Source: Sanderia malayensis (Eukaryota; Cnidaria; Scyphozoa; Semaeostomeae; Pelagiidae). Taken from it: a DNA stretch of 64,000 bases. The notes below the pieces were generated by a model. That model ran no database searches and was not told the origin of the DNA. It saw nothing but the letters and a program-made list of their open reading frames with translations. Position numbers and translations under genes: made by a program. Of the stretch, positions 44,901-59,900 are shown one piece after another. The stretch spans positions 1 to 64,000 of the forward strand of contig RQOL01000838.1 of NCBI GenBank assembly GCA_013076295.1, in the 5' to 3' direction. Every line of letters begins with the position of its first letter. The stretch's first letter is position 1.

Positions 44901-47900
44901 ATTCACATAAATTACAGAAATGAAAAAAACTTCCTTTCCACAATTTACACACGGATCAACGTAAGAACAGCTAAAACTAAACAATAATAGAGCATTCATT
45001 CCCACAATTTAGACTGATGAAAGTTGACATTGATTGCCACAATTTACATATTATTCCACGTAAAAAGAGCTAAAAAAATAGCACTCTTTCCCACAAATTA
45101 CACTAATGAAAGGTAACATTGATTCCCACACATTATAGTAATGAAAAAAATTCATTCCCAAAATTTACACACGAATCCACGCAAAAACGGCAAAAACAGA
45201 TAAAAACTTAACGTTGATTCCCACAATTTACACTAATGAAAAGAAACATTGATTCCCACAAATTACAGTAATGAAAAAAAATGCATTCCCGCAATTTCCA
45301 CACGAATCAACGCTAAAAACAGCTAAAGCTAATCAATAATAGAGCATTCATTCCCACAGTTTGCAGTAATGAAAAATAACGTTCATCCCCACAATTTACA
45401 CATGAATCCACGCAAAGACGGTAAAAACAGATAAAGAAGATAATATTCATTCCACAATTTACACTAATGAAAAGTGACATTCATGCCCACAATTTAGGCT
45501 ACTTAAAGTTGACATTGATTGCCACAACTTACACACGAATCAACATAAATACACTTAAAACTAATAAAAATTTAAAGTTCATTCCCACAATTTACACTAA
45601 TGAAAAGTAACCATGATTCTCATAAATTATAGTAATGAAAAAAAATTCCTTACCACAATTTACACACGAATCAACGTAAGAACAGCTAAAACTAATAAAA
45701 ATATGACATTTATTCCCATAATTTACACTAATGAAAAGTAACATTCATTCCCACAATTTAGTCAGATCAAGGTTTACATCCATTCCCAGAATTCACAAGT
45801 GAATCTACGTTAATCCATCTGAAACGTATTGAAAAAACTTTTACTTACTTTTTTCAGTCTTATTAGCATTCATTCCCACACCTTACATACGAATCAACAT
45901 AAATACACCTAAAACAAATAAAAATTTAACGTTCATTCCCACAATTTGCACTAAAGGAAAGAAACATTCATTCCCACAATTCATACACACGAATCAACGT
46001 AAAAACAGCTAAAACTAATCAATATTAGAGCATTCATTCGCACAATTTGCAGTAATGAAAAATAACTTTCATCCGCACAATTTACACATCAATCCACGCA
46101 AAAACGGTAAAAAGAGATAAAAAAGATAATATTAATTCCCACAATTTAGACTAATGAAGAATGACATTCATTCCCACAATTTAGACTGATGAAAGTTGAC
46201 ATTGATTCCCAAAACTTATAATTTATGAGAAATAACATGCATTCCGAGAATTTACACTAATGAGAATTAGGATTGACTCCCACAATTTACAGTAATGAAA
46301 AATAACATTCATTCCCACACCTTCGGCTGATGAAAATTATCATCAATTCCCACAATCGACACATGAATGCACGCAAAACAGCTAAAAGAAATAAAAAAAA
46401 TAACATTCTTTCCCACAATTTACACTAATGAAAATTAACATTCATTCCCACAATTTAGTCAGATCAAGATTTACACCCATTCCCACAATTTACACATGAA
46501 TCCACGCAAAAACGGTAAAAACAGATAAAAAAGATAATATTCATTCCCACAATTTACAATAATGAAAAATGACATTCATTGCCACAATTTAGACTGATGA
46601 AAGTTAACGTTCATTCCCACAACTTACACACGAATCAACATAAAAACACCTAAAACTAATAAAAACTTAAAGTTCATTCCCACAATTTGCACTAATGAAA
46701 TGAAACATTCATTCCCACAATTTAGACTGTTGAGAAATGACATTGATTCCCACAATTTACACATTATTCCACGTAAAAAAAGCTAAAAAGTATATAACAT
46801 TCTTTCCCACAATTTACACTAATGAAATGTAACATTCATTGCCACAATTTTTGTCAGATCAAGATTTACACCCATTCCCACATTTCAAACGTGAATCTAC
46901 GTTAATCCATCTGAAAATAGTGAAAACACTTTTAGTTACTTTTTTTAGTCATATCAACATTCATTCCCACAACGTATACACGAATCAACATAAATAAACC
47001 TAAAACTAATAAAAATATGACAATTATTCCCACAATTTGCACTAATGAAAAGGTACATTCATTCCCCCAAATTACAGTAATAAAAAAAATTCATTCCCAC
47101 AATTTCCACACGAATCAAAGCTAAAAACAGCTAAAGCTAATCAATAATAGAGCATTCATTCCCACAATTTGCAGTAATGAAAAATAACCTTCCTCCCCAC
47201 TATTTACACATGAATCCACGCAAAGACGGTAAAAACAGATAAAGAAGATAATATTCATTTCCACAATTTACACTACTGAAAAGTGACATTCATTCCCACA
47301 ATTTAGACTAATTAAAGTTGACATTGATTGTCACAACTTACACACGAATCAACATAAATACACCTAAAACTAATAAAAATTTAAAGTTCATTCCCACAAT
47401 TTACACTAATGAAAAGTAACCATGATTCACATAAATTATAGTAATGAAAAAAAATTCCTTACCACAATTTACACACGAATCAACGTAAGAACAGCTAAAA
47501 CTAATAAAAATATGACATTTATTCCCATAATTTACACTAATGAAAAGTAACATTCATTCCCACAATTTAGTCAGATCAAGGTTTACATCCATTCCGAGAA
47601 TTCACAAGTGAATCTACGTTAATCCATCTGAAACGTATTGAAAAAACTTTTACTTACTTTTCTCAGTCTTATTAGCATTCATTCCCACACCTTACATACG
47701 AATCAACATAAATACACCTAAAACAAATAAAAATTTAACGTTCATTCCCACAATTTGCACTAAGGGAAAGAAACATTCATTCCCACAATTCATACAGACG
47801 AATCAACGTAAAAACAGCTAAAACTAATCAATATTAGAGCATTCATTCGCACAATTTGCAGTAATGAAAAATAACTTTCATCCGCACAATTTACACATCA

Positions 47901-50204
47901 ATCCACGCAAAAACGGTAAAAAGAGATAAAAAAGATAATATTCATTCCCACAATTTAGACTAATGAAGAATAACATTCATTCCCACAATTTAGACTGATG
48001 AAAGTTGACATTGATTCCCAAAACTTACAATTTATGAGAAATAACATGCATTCCGAGAATTTACACTAATGAGAATTAGGATTGACTCCCACAATTTACA
48101 GTAATGAAAAGTAACATTGATTTCCACACATTACAGTAATGAAAAAAATTCATTCCCACAATTTACACACGAATCCTCGCAAAAACGGCAAAAACAGATA
48201 AAAATATGACATTCATTCCCACAATTTTCAGTAATGAAAAATAACCTTCATCCCCACAATTTACACATGAATCCACGCAAAAACGGTAAAAACAGACAAA
48301 GAAGATAATATTCTTTCCCACAATTTGCACTAAAGGAGAGAAACATTCATTCCCACAATTTAGACTTGAATCCAAGTAAAAACGTCAAAAACAAATAAAA
48401 ATTATAACATTCATTCCCACAATTTACAGTAATGAAAAATAACATTCAGTCTCACAATTTACACATGAATCCACGCAAAAACAGCAAAAACAAGTAAAAA
48501 AAGCATTCTTTCACACAATTTTTACTAATGAAAAGTATCATTCATTCCCACGATTTAGACTGTTGAAAGTTGACATTGATTCCCACAATTTACACATTAT
48601 TCCACGTAAAAACAGCTAAAAAAAATATGGCATTCTTTCCCACAATTTACACTAATGAAAAGTAACCATGATTCACATAAATTACAGTAATGAAAAAAAA
48701 TTCCTTCCCACAATTTACACACGAATCAACGTAAGAACAGCTAAAACTAAACAATAATAGAGCATTCATTCCCACAATTTGCAGTAATGAAAAACAACCT
48801 TCATCCCCACAATTTACACGTGAATCCACGCAAAAACGGCAAAAAAAGACAAAGATGATAATATTCATTCCCACAATTTGCACCAATGAAAAGTGACATT
48901 CATTCCCACAACTTAGACTGATGAAAGTTGACATTGATTCCCACAATTTATACATTATTCCAGGTAAAAAGAGCTAAAAAAATATAGCATTCTTTCCCAC
49001 AAATTACACTAATGAAAAGTAACATTGATTCCCACACATTACAGTAATGAAAAAGCATTAATTCCCATAATTTACACACGAATGCACGCAAAAACGGCAA
49101 AAACAGATCAAAGTATGACATTCATTGCCACAATTTACACAATATTCCACGTAAAAAGAGCTAAAAAGTATATAGCATTCTTTCCCACAATTTACACTAA
49201 TGAAAAGAAACATTCATTCCCACAAATTACAGTAATGAAAAAAAATTCATTCCCACAATTTCCACACGAATCAAAGCTAAAAACAGCTAAAGCTAATCAA
49301 TAATAGAGCATTCATTCCCACAATTTGCAGTAATCAAAAATATCCTTCCTCCCCACTATTTACACATGAATCCACGCAAAGACGGTAAAAACAGATAAAG
49401 AAGATAATATTCATTCCCACAATTTACACTACTGAAAAGTGACATTCATTCCCACAATTTAGACTAATTAAAGTTGACATTGATTGTCACAACTTACACA
49501 CGAATCAACATAAATACACCTAAAACTAATAAAAATTTAAAGTTCATTCCCACAATTTACACTAATGAAAAGTAACCATGATTCACATAAATTATAGTAA
49601 GGAAAAAAAATTCCTTCCCGCAATTTACACATGAATCAACGTAAGAACAGCTAAAACTAATAAAAAAATGACATTTATTCCCACAATTTGCACTAATGAA
49701 AAGAAACATTAATTCCCACAAATTACAGTAATGAAAAAAAATTCATTCCCACAATTTACAGTAATAAAAATAAGATTAATCCCACAATTTACACATGAAT
49801 CCACGCAAAAACGGTAAAAACAGACAAAGAAGATAATATTCATTCCCACAATTTACCCTAATGAAAAGTGACATTCATGCCCACAATTTAGGCTACTTAA
49901 AGTTGACATTGATTGCCACAACTTACCCACGAATCAACATAAATACACTTAAAACTAATAAAAATTTAAAGTTCATTCCCACAATTTACACTAATGAAAA
50001 GTAACCACGATTCACATAAATTACAGTAATGAAAAAAAATTCCTTCCCACACTTTACACACGAATCAACGTAAGAGCAGCTAAAACTAAACAATAATAGA
50101 GCATTCATTCCCACAATTTGCAGTAATGAAAAATAACAATGATCCCCACAAATTACACATGAATCCACGCAAAAACGGTAAAAACAGATAAAGAAGATAA
50201 TATT

Positions 50205-50935
50205 CATTCCCACAATTTACACTAATGAAAAGTGACCTTCATTCCCACAATTTAGACTGATGAAAGTTGACATTGATTCCCACAACTTACACACGAATCA
50301 ACATAAATACACCTAAAACTAATAAAAATATGACATTTATTCCCACAATTTGCACTAATGAAAAGAAACATTCATTCCCACAAATTAAAGTAATGAGAAA
50401 AAATTCATTCCCACAATTTCCACACGCATCAACGCTAGAAACAGCAAAAGCTAATCAATAATAGAGCAGTCATTCCCAGAATTTGCAGTAATGGAAAATA
50501 ACGTTCATCCCCACAATTTACACATGAATCCACGCAAAGACGGTGAAAACAGATAAAGAAGATAATATTTATTCCCACAATTTACACTAATGAAAAGTGA
50601 CCTTCATTCCCACAATTTAGACTGATGAAAGTTGACATTGATTCCCACAACTTACACACGAATCAACATAAATACACCTAAAACTAATAAAAATATGACA
50701 TTTTTTCCCACAATTTGCACTAATGAAAAGAAACATTCATTCCCACAAATTAAAGTAATGAGAAAAAATTCATTCCCACAATTTCCACACGCATCAACGC
50801 TAGAAACAGCAAAAGCTAATCAATAATAGAGCAGTCATTCCCAGAATTTGCAGTAATGGAAAATAACGTTCATCCCCACAATTTACACATGAATCCACGC
50901 AAAGACGGTGAAAACAGATAAAGAAGATAATATTT
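50205..50935. repeat. Tandem duplicate of a 365-bp higher-order unit
   Basis: Two adjacent copies are almost identical over the whole unit, including rare variants such as CACGCATCAACGCTAG and GAGCAGTCATTCCCAG. A third copy lies 3579 bp downstream (from about 53790), slightly changed. This is the clearest single unit of the array. Confidence 0.85.
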
Positions 50936-53900
50936 ATTCCCACAAATTACACTAATGAAAAGTAACATTGATTCCCACACATTACAGTAATGAAAAAGCA
51001 TTAATTCCCATAATTTACACACGAATGCACGCAAAAACGGCAAAAACAGATCAAAGTATGACATTCATTCCCACAATTTACACAATATTCCACGTAAAAA
51101 GAGCTAAAAAGTATATAGCATTCATTCCCACAATTCACACTAATGAAAAGAAACATTCATTCCCACAAATTACAGTAATGAAAAAAAATTCATTCCCACA
51201 ATTTCCACACGAATCAAAGCTAAAAACAGCTAAAGCTAATCAATAATAGAGCATTCATTCCCACAATTTGCAGTAATCAAAAATATCCTTCTTCCCCACT
51301 ATTTACACATGAATCCACGCAAAGACGGTAAAAACAGATAAAGAAGATAATATTCATTCCCACAATTTACACTACTGAAAAGTGACATTCATTCCCACAA
51401 TTTAGACTAATTAAAGTTGACATTGATTGTCACAACTTACACACGAATCAACATAAATACACCTAAAACTAATAAAAATTTAAAGTTCATTCCCACAATT
51501 TACACTAATGAAAAGTAACCATGATTCACATAAATTATAGTAAGGAAAAAAAATTCCTTCCCGCAATTTACACATGAATCAACGTAAGAACAGCTAAAAC
51601 TAATAAAAAAATGACATTTATTCCCACAATTTGCACTAATGAAAAGAAACATTAATTCCCACAAATTACAGTAATGAAAAAAAATTCATTCCCACAATTT
51701 ACAGTAATAAAAATAAGATTAATCCCACAATTTACACATGAATCCACGCAAAAACGGTAAAAGCAGACAAAGAAGATAATATTCATTCCCACAATTTACC
51801 CTAATGAAAAGTGACATTCATGCCCACAATTTAGACTAATTAAAGTTGACATTGATTGTCACAACTTACACACGAATCAACATAAATACACCTAAAACTA
51901 ATAAAAATTTAAAGTTCATTCCCACAATTTACACTAATGAAAAGTAACCATGATTCACATAAATTATAGTAATGAAAAAAAATTCCTTACCACAATTTAC
52001 ACACGAATCAACGTAAGAACAGCTAAAACTAATAAAAATATGACATTTATTCCCATAATTTACACTAATGAAAAGTAACATTCATTCCCACAATTTAGTC
52101 AGATCAAGGTTTACATCCATTCCCAGAATTCACAAGTGAATCTACGTTAATCCATCTGAAACGTAGTGAAAAAACTTTTACTTACTTTTTTCAGTCTTAT
52201 TAGCATTCATTCCCACACCTTACATACGAATCAACATAAATACACCTAAAACAAATAAAAATTTAACGTTCATTCCCACAATTTGCACAAATAGAAAGAA
52301 ACATTCATTCCCACAATTCATACACACGAATTAACGAAAAAACAGCTAAAACTAATCAATAACAGAGCATTCATTCGCACAATTTGCAGTAATGAAAAAT
52401 AACTTTCATCCCCACAATTTACACATCAATCCACGCAAAAACAGCAAAAACAAGTAAAAAAAGCATTCTTTCACACAATTTTTACTAATGAAAAGTATCA
52501 TTCATTCCCACAATTTACACTAATGAAAAGTAACATTCATTCCCACAATTTAGTCAGATCAAGATTTACACCCATTCCCACAATTTACACATGAATCCAC
52601 GCAAAAACTGTAAAAACAGATAAAAAAGATAATATTCATTCCCACAATTTACAATAATGAAAAATGACATTCATTCCCACAATTTAGAGTGATGAAAGTT
52701 AACGTTCATTCCCACAAATTACACACGAATCAACATAAAAACACCTAAAACTAATAAAAACTTAAAGTTCATTCCCACAATTTGCACTAATGAAATGAAA
52801 CATTCATTCCCACAATTTAGACTGTTGAGAAATGACATTGATTCCCACAATTTACACATTATTCCACGTAAAAAGAGCTAAAAAGTATATAACATTCTTT
52901 CCCATAATTTACAGTAATGAAAAGTAACATTCATTGCCACAATTTTTGTCAGATCAAGATTTACACCCATTCCCACATTTCACACGTGAATCTACGTTAA
53001 TCCATCTGAAAAATAGTAAAAACACTTTTAGTTACTTTTTTCAGTCATATTAACATTCATTCCCACAACGTATACACGAATCAACATAAATAAACCTAAA
53101 ACCAATAAAAATATGACAATTATTCCCAGAATTTGCACTAATGAAAAGGAACATTCATTCCCCCAAATTACAGTAATAAAAAAAATTCATTCCCACAATT
53201 TCCACACGAATCAACGTTAAAAACAGCTAAAGCTAATCAATAATAGAGCATTCATTCCCACAATTTACACTAATGAAATGTGACATTCATTCCCACAACT
53301 TAGACTGATGAAAGTTGACATTGATTCCCACACATTACAGTTTATGAAAAAACATTAATTCCCACAATTTACACAGGAATCCACGCAAAAACGGCAAAAA
53401 CAGATAAAAATATGACATTCATTCCCACAATTTGCACCACTGAAAAGTGATATTCATTCCCACAATCTAGACTGATGAAAGTTAACATTCATTCCCACAA
53501 CTTACACACGAATCAACATAAATACACCTAAAGCTAATAAAAATTTAAAGTTCTTTCCCACAATTTACACTAATGAAAAGTAACCACGATTCACATAAAT
53601 TACAGTAATGAAAAAAAATTCCTTCCCACACTTTACACACGAATCAACGTAAGAGCAGCTAAAACTAAACAATAATAGAGCATTCATTCCCACAATTTGC
53701 AGTAATGAAAAATAACAATGATCCCCACAAATTACACATGAATCCACGCAAAAACGGTAAAAACAGATAAAGAAGATAATATTCATTCCCACAATTTACA
53801 CTAATGAAAAGTGACCTTCATTCCCACAATTTAGACTGATGAAAGTTGACATTAATTCCCACAACTTACACACGAATCAACATAAATACACCTAAAACTA

Positions 53901-56900
53901 ATAAAAATATGACATTTATTCCCACAATTTGCACTAATGAAAAGAAACATTCATTCCCACAAATTAAAGTAATGAGAAAAAATTCATTCCCACAATTTCC
54001 ACACGCATCAACGCTAGAAACAGCAAAACCTAATCAATAATAGAGCAGTTATTCCCAGAATTTGCAGTAATGGAAAAAAACGTTCATCCCCACAATTTAC
54101 ACATGAATCCACGCAAAGACGGTGAAAACAGATAAAGAAGATAATATTTATTCCCACAATTTACACTAATGAAAAGTGACATTCATTCCCACAATTTAGA
54201 CTGATGAAAATTGACATTGATTGCCACAACTTACACACGAATCAACATAAATACACCTAAAACTAACAAAAATTTAAAGTTCATTCCCACAATTTACACT
54301 AATGAAAAGTAACCATGATTCACATAAATTACAGTAATGAAAAAAAATTCCTTCCCGCAATTTACACACGAATCAACGTAAGAACAGCTAAAACTAATCG
54401 ATAATAGAGCATTCATTCCCACAATTTGCAGTAATGAAAAATAACCTTCATCCCCACAATTTACACATGAATCCAAGCAAAAACGGTGAAAAGAGATAAA
54501 AAAGATAATATTCATTCCCGCAATTTACACTAATGAAAAGTGACATTCATTCCCACAATTTAGACTGATGAAAGTTGACATTGATTCCAACAATTTACAC
54601 ATTGTTCCACGTAAAAAGAGCTATAATAAAATTAGCATTCTTTCCCACAAATTACACTAATGAACAGTAACATTGATTTCCACACATTACAGTAATGAAA
54701 AAAAATTCATTCCCACAATTTACACACGAATCCACGCAAAAACGGCCAAAACAGATAAAAATATGACATTCATTCCCACAATTTGCAGTAATGAAAAACA
54801 ACCTTCATCCCCACAATTTACACATGAATCCACGCAAAAGCGGTAAAAACAGACAAAGAAGATAATATTCATTCCCACAATTTACACTAATGAAAAGTGA
54901 CATTCATTCCCACAATTTACACTAATGAAAAATGACATTCATTCCCACAACTTAGACTGTTGAGAAATGACATTGGTTCCCACAAATTTACACATTATTC
55001 CACGTAAAAAGAGCTAAAAAGTATATAGCATTCTTTCCCACAATTTACACTAATGAAAAGTAACCATGATTCACATAAATTACAGTAATGAAAAAAAATT
55101 CCTTCCCGCAATTTACACACGAATCAACGTAAGAACAGCTAAAACTAATCAATAATAGAGCAATCATTCCCACAATTTGCAGTAATGAAAAATAACCTTC
55201 ATCCCCACAATTTACACATGAATCCACGCAAAAATGGTAAAAAGAGATAAAAAAGATAATATTCATTCCCGCAGTTTACACTAATGAAAAGTGACATTCA
55301 TTCCCTCAATTTAGACTGATGAAAGTTGACATTGATTCCAACAATTTACACATTGTTCCACGTAAAAAGAGCTAAAAAAAATTTAGCATTCTTTCCCACA
55401 AATTGCACTGATGAACAGTAACATTGATTTCCACACATTACAGTAATGAAAAAAATTCATTCCCACAATTTACACACGAATCCACGCAAAAACGGCAAAG
55501 CAGATAAAAATATGACATTCATTCCCACAATTTGCAGTAATGAAAAATAACCTTCATCCCCACAATTTACACAGGAATCCTTGCAAAAACGGTAAAAACA
55601 GACAAAGAAGATAATATTCATTCCCACAATTTACACTAATGAAAAGTGACATTCATTCCCACAATTTACACTAATGAAAAAGGACATTCATTCCCACAAC
55701 TTACAGTAACAAAAATAAGATTAATCCCACAATATACAAATGAATCCACGCAAAAACGGTAAAAACAGATAAAGAAGATAATATTCATTCCCACAATTTA
55801 CACTAATGAAAAGTGACATTCATTCCCACAATTTAGACTGACGAAAGTTGACATTGATTCCCACAACTTACACACGAATCAACATAAATACACCTAAAAC
55901 TAATAAAAATATGACATTTATTCCCACAATTTGCACTAATGAAAAGAAACATTCATTCCCACAAATTACAGTAATGAAAAAAAATTCATTCCCACAATTT
56001 CCACACGAATAAGCGCTAAAAACAGCTAAAGCTATCATTCCCGCAATTTGCAGTAATGAAAAATAACCTTCATCCCCACAATTTACACATTAATCCACGC
56101 AAAAACGGTAAAAACAGATAAAAAAGATAATATTCATTCCCACAATTTACACTAACGAAAAATAACCTTGATTCCCACAACTTACACACGAATCAACATA
56201 AAAACACCTAAAACTAATAAAAACTTAACGTTCATTCCCACAATTTGCACTAATGAAAAGAAACATTCATTCCCACAATTTAGACTGATGAAAGTTGACA
56301 TTGATTCCCACAATTTACATATTATTCCACGTAAAAAGAGCTAAAAAAAAAGCATCCTTTCCCAAAATTTACACTAATGAAAAGTGACATTCATTCCCAC
56401 AATTTAGACTGATGAAAGTTGACATTGAATCCCAAAATTTACACACTATTCCACGTAAAAACAGCTAAAAAGTATATAGCATTCTTTCCCACAATTTACA
56501 CTAATGAAAAGAAACATTCATTCCCACAAATTACAGTAATGAAAAAAAATTCATTCCCACAATTTCCACACGAATCAACGCTAAAAACAGCTAAAGCTAA
56601 TCAATAAGAGAGCATTCATTACCACAATTTGCAGTAATGAAAAATAACCTTCATCCCCACTGTTTACACATGAATCCACGCAAAGACGGTAAAAACAGAT
56701 AAAGAAGATAATATTCATTCCCACAATTTACACTAATGAAAAGTGACATTCATTCCCACAATTTACACTAATTAAAGTTGACATTGATTGCCAAAACTTA
56801 CACACGAATCAACATAAATACACCTAAAACTAATAAAAACTTAAAGTTCATTCCCACAACTTACACATTATTCCACGTAAAAAGAGCTAAAAAGTATATA

Positions 56901-58299
56901 ACATTCTTTCCCACAATTTACACTAATGAAAAGTAGCATTCATTCCCACAAATTTTGTCAGATCAAGATTTACACCCATTCCCACATTTCACACGTGAAT
57001 CTACGTTAATCCATCAGAAAAATAGTGAAAACACTTTTAGTTACTTTTTTCAGTCAAATTAACATTCATTCCCACAACGTACACACGAATCAATATAAAT
57101 AAACCTAAAACTAATAAAAATATGACATTTATTCCCACAATTTGCACTAATGAAAAGAAACATTCATTCCCACAAATTACAGTAATGAAAAAAATTCATT
57201 CCCACAATTTCCACACGAATCAACGTTAAAAACAGCTAAGGCTAATCAATAATAGAGCATTCATTCCCACAATTTACACTAATGAAAAGTGACATTCACT
57301 CCCACAATTTAGACTAATTAAAGTTGACATTGATTGCCACAACTTACACACGAATCAACATAAATACACCTAAAACTAATAAAAATTTAAAGTTCATTCC
57401 AACAATTTACACTAATGAAAAGTAACCATAATTCACATAAATTACAGTAATGAAAAAAAATTCCTTCCCGCAATTTACACACGAATCAACGTAAGAACAG
57501 CTAAAACTAATCAACAATAGAGCATTCTTTCCCACAATTTGCAGTAATGAAAAATAACCTTCATCCCCACAATTTACACATGAATCCACGCAAAAACGGT
57601 AAAAAGAGATAAAAAAGATAATATTCATACCCACAATTTACACTAATGAAAAGTGACATTCATTCCCACAATTTAGACTGATGAAAGTTGACATTGATGC
57701 CCATACATTACAGTAATGAAAAAACATTAATTCCCACAATTTACACACAAATCCACGCAAAAACGGCAAAAACAGATAAAAGACATTCATTCCCACAATT
57801 TACACTAATGAAAAGTGAGATTCATTCCCACAATTTAGACTGATGAAAGTTGACATTGATTCCCACAACTTACATACGAATCAACATAAATACACCTAAA
57901 ACTAATAAAAAAATGACATTTATTCCCACAATTTGCACTAATGAAAAGAAACATTCATTACCACAAATTACAGTAATGAAAAAAATTCATTCCCACAATT
58001 TACACACGAATCCACGCAAAAACGGCAAAAACAGATAAAAATATGACTTTCATTCCCACAATTTGCAGTAATGAAAAATAACCTTCATCCCCACAATTTA
58101 CACATGAATCCACGCAAAAACGGTAAAAACAGACAACGAAGATAATATTCATTCCCACAATTTACACTAATGAAATGTGACATACATTCCCACAATTTAG
58201 ACTAATTAAAGGTGACATTGATTGCCACACCTTACACACGAATCAACACAACTACACCTAAAACTAATAAAAATTTAAAGTTCATTTCAACAATTTACA

Positions 58300-59900
58300 C
58301 TAAGGAAAAGTAACCATGATTCACATAAATTATAGTAATGAAAAAAAATTCCTTCCCGCAATTTACACACGAATCAACGTAAGAACAGCTAAAACTAATC
58401 AATAATAGAGGATTCATTCCCACAATTTGCAGTAATGAAAAATAACCTTCATCCCCACATTTTACGCATGAATCCACGCAAAAACGGTGAAAACAGATAA
58501 AAAAGATATTATTCATTCCCACAATTTACACTAATGAAAAGTGACATTCATTCCCACAATTTAGACTGATGAAAGTTGACATTGAATCCCAAAATTTACA
58601 CACTATTCCACGTAAAAACAGCTAAAAAGTATATAGCATTCTTTCCCACAACTTACACTAATGAAAAGAAACATTCATTCCCACAAATTACAGTAATGAA
58701 AAAAAATTCATTCCCACAATTTCCACACGAATCGACGCTAAAAACAGCTAAAGCTAATCAATAAGAGAGCATTCATTACCACAATTTGCAGTAATGAAAA
58801 ATAACCTTCATCCCCACTGTTTACACATGAATCCACGCAAAGACGGTAAAAACAGATAAAGAAGATAATATTCATTCCCACAATTTACACTAATGAAAAG
58901 TGACATTCATTCCCACAATTTACACTAATTAAAGTTGACATTGATTGCCAAAACTTACACACGAATCAACATAAATTCACATAAAACTAATAAAAATTTA
59001 AAGTTCATTCCCACAATTTACACTAATGAAAAGTAACCATGATTCACATAAATTATAGTAATGAAAAAAAATTCCTTCCCGCAATTTACACACGAATCAA
59101 CGTAAGAACAGCTAAAACTAATCAACAATAGAGCATTCATTTCCACAATTTGCAGTAATGAAAAATAACCTTCATCCCCACAACTTACACATGAATCCAC
59201 CCAAAAACGGTAAAAAGAGATAAAAAAGATAATATTCATACCCACAATTTACACTAATGAAAAGTGACATTCATTCCCACAATTTACACTAATTAAAGTT
59301 GACATTGATTGCCAAAACTTACACACGAATCAACATAAATACACCTAAAACTAATAAAAACTTAAAGTTCATTCCCACAAATTACACATTATTCCACGTA
59401 AAAAGAGCTAAAAAGTATATAACATTCTTTCCCACAATTTACACTAATGAAAAGTAGCATTCATTCCCACAAATTTTGTCAGATCAAGATTTACACCCAT
59501 TCCCACATTTCACACGTGAATCTACGTTAATCCATCAGAAAAATAGTGAAAACACTTTTAGTTACTTTTTTCAGTCAAATTAACATTCATTCCCACAACG
59601 TACACACGAATCAATATAAATAAACCTAAAACTAATAAAAATATGACATTTATTCCCACAATTTGCACTAATGAAAAGAAACATTCATTCCCACAAATTA
59701 CAGTAATGAAAAAAAATTCATTCCCACAATTTCCACACGAATCAACGTTAAAAACAGCTAAAGCTAATCAATAATAGAGCATTCATTCCCACAATTTACA
59801 CTAATGAAAAGTGACATTCATTCCCACAATTTAGGCCGATGAAAGTTGACATTGATGCCCATACATTACAGTAATGAAAGAACATTAATTCCCACAATTT
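58300..59900. repeat. Segment duplicated about 4.12 kb downstream (62,420-64,000)
   Basis: Marker strings keep an offset of 4122-4123 bp across at least 1 kb (58578 to 62701 and 59478 to 63600), including the unusual GACATTGAATCCCAAAAT and the TTTTGTCAGATCAAG block. Few differences are visible, so the duplication is recent compared with monomer divergence. Confidence 0.8.
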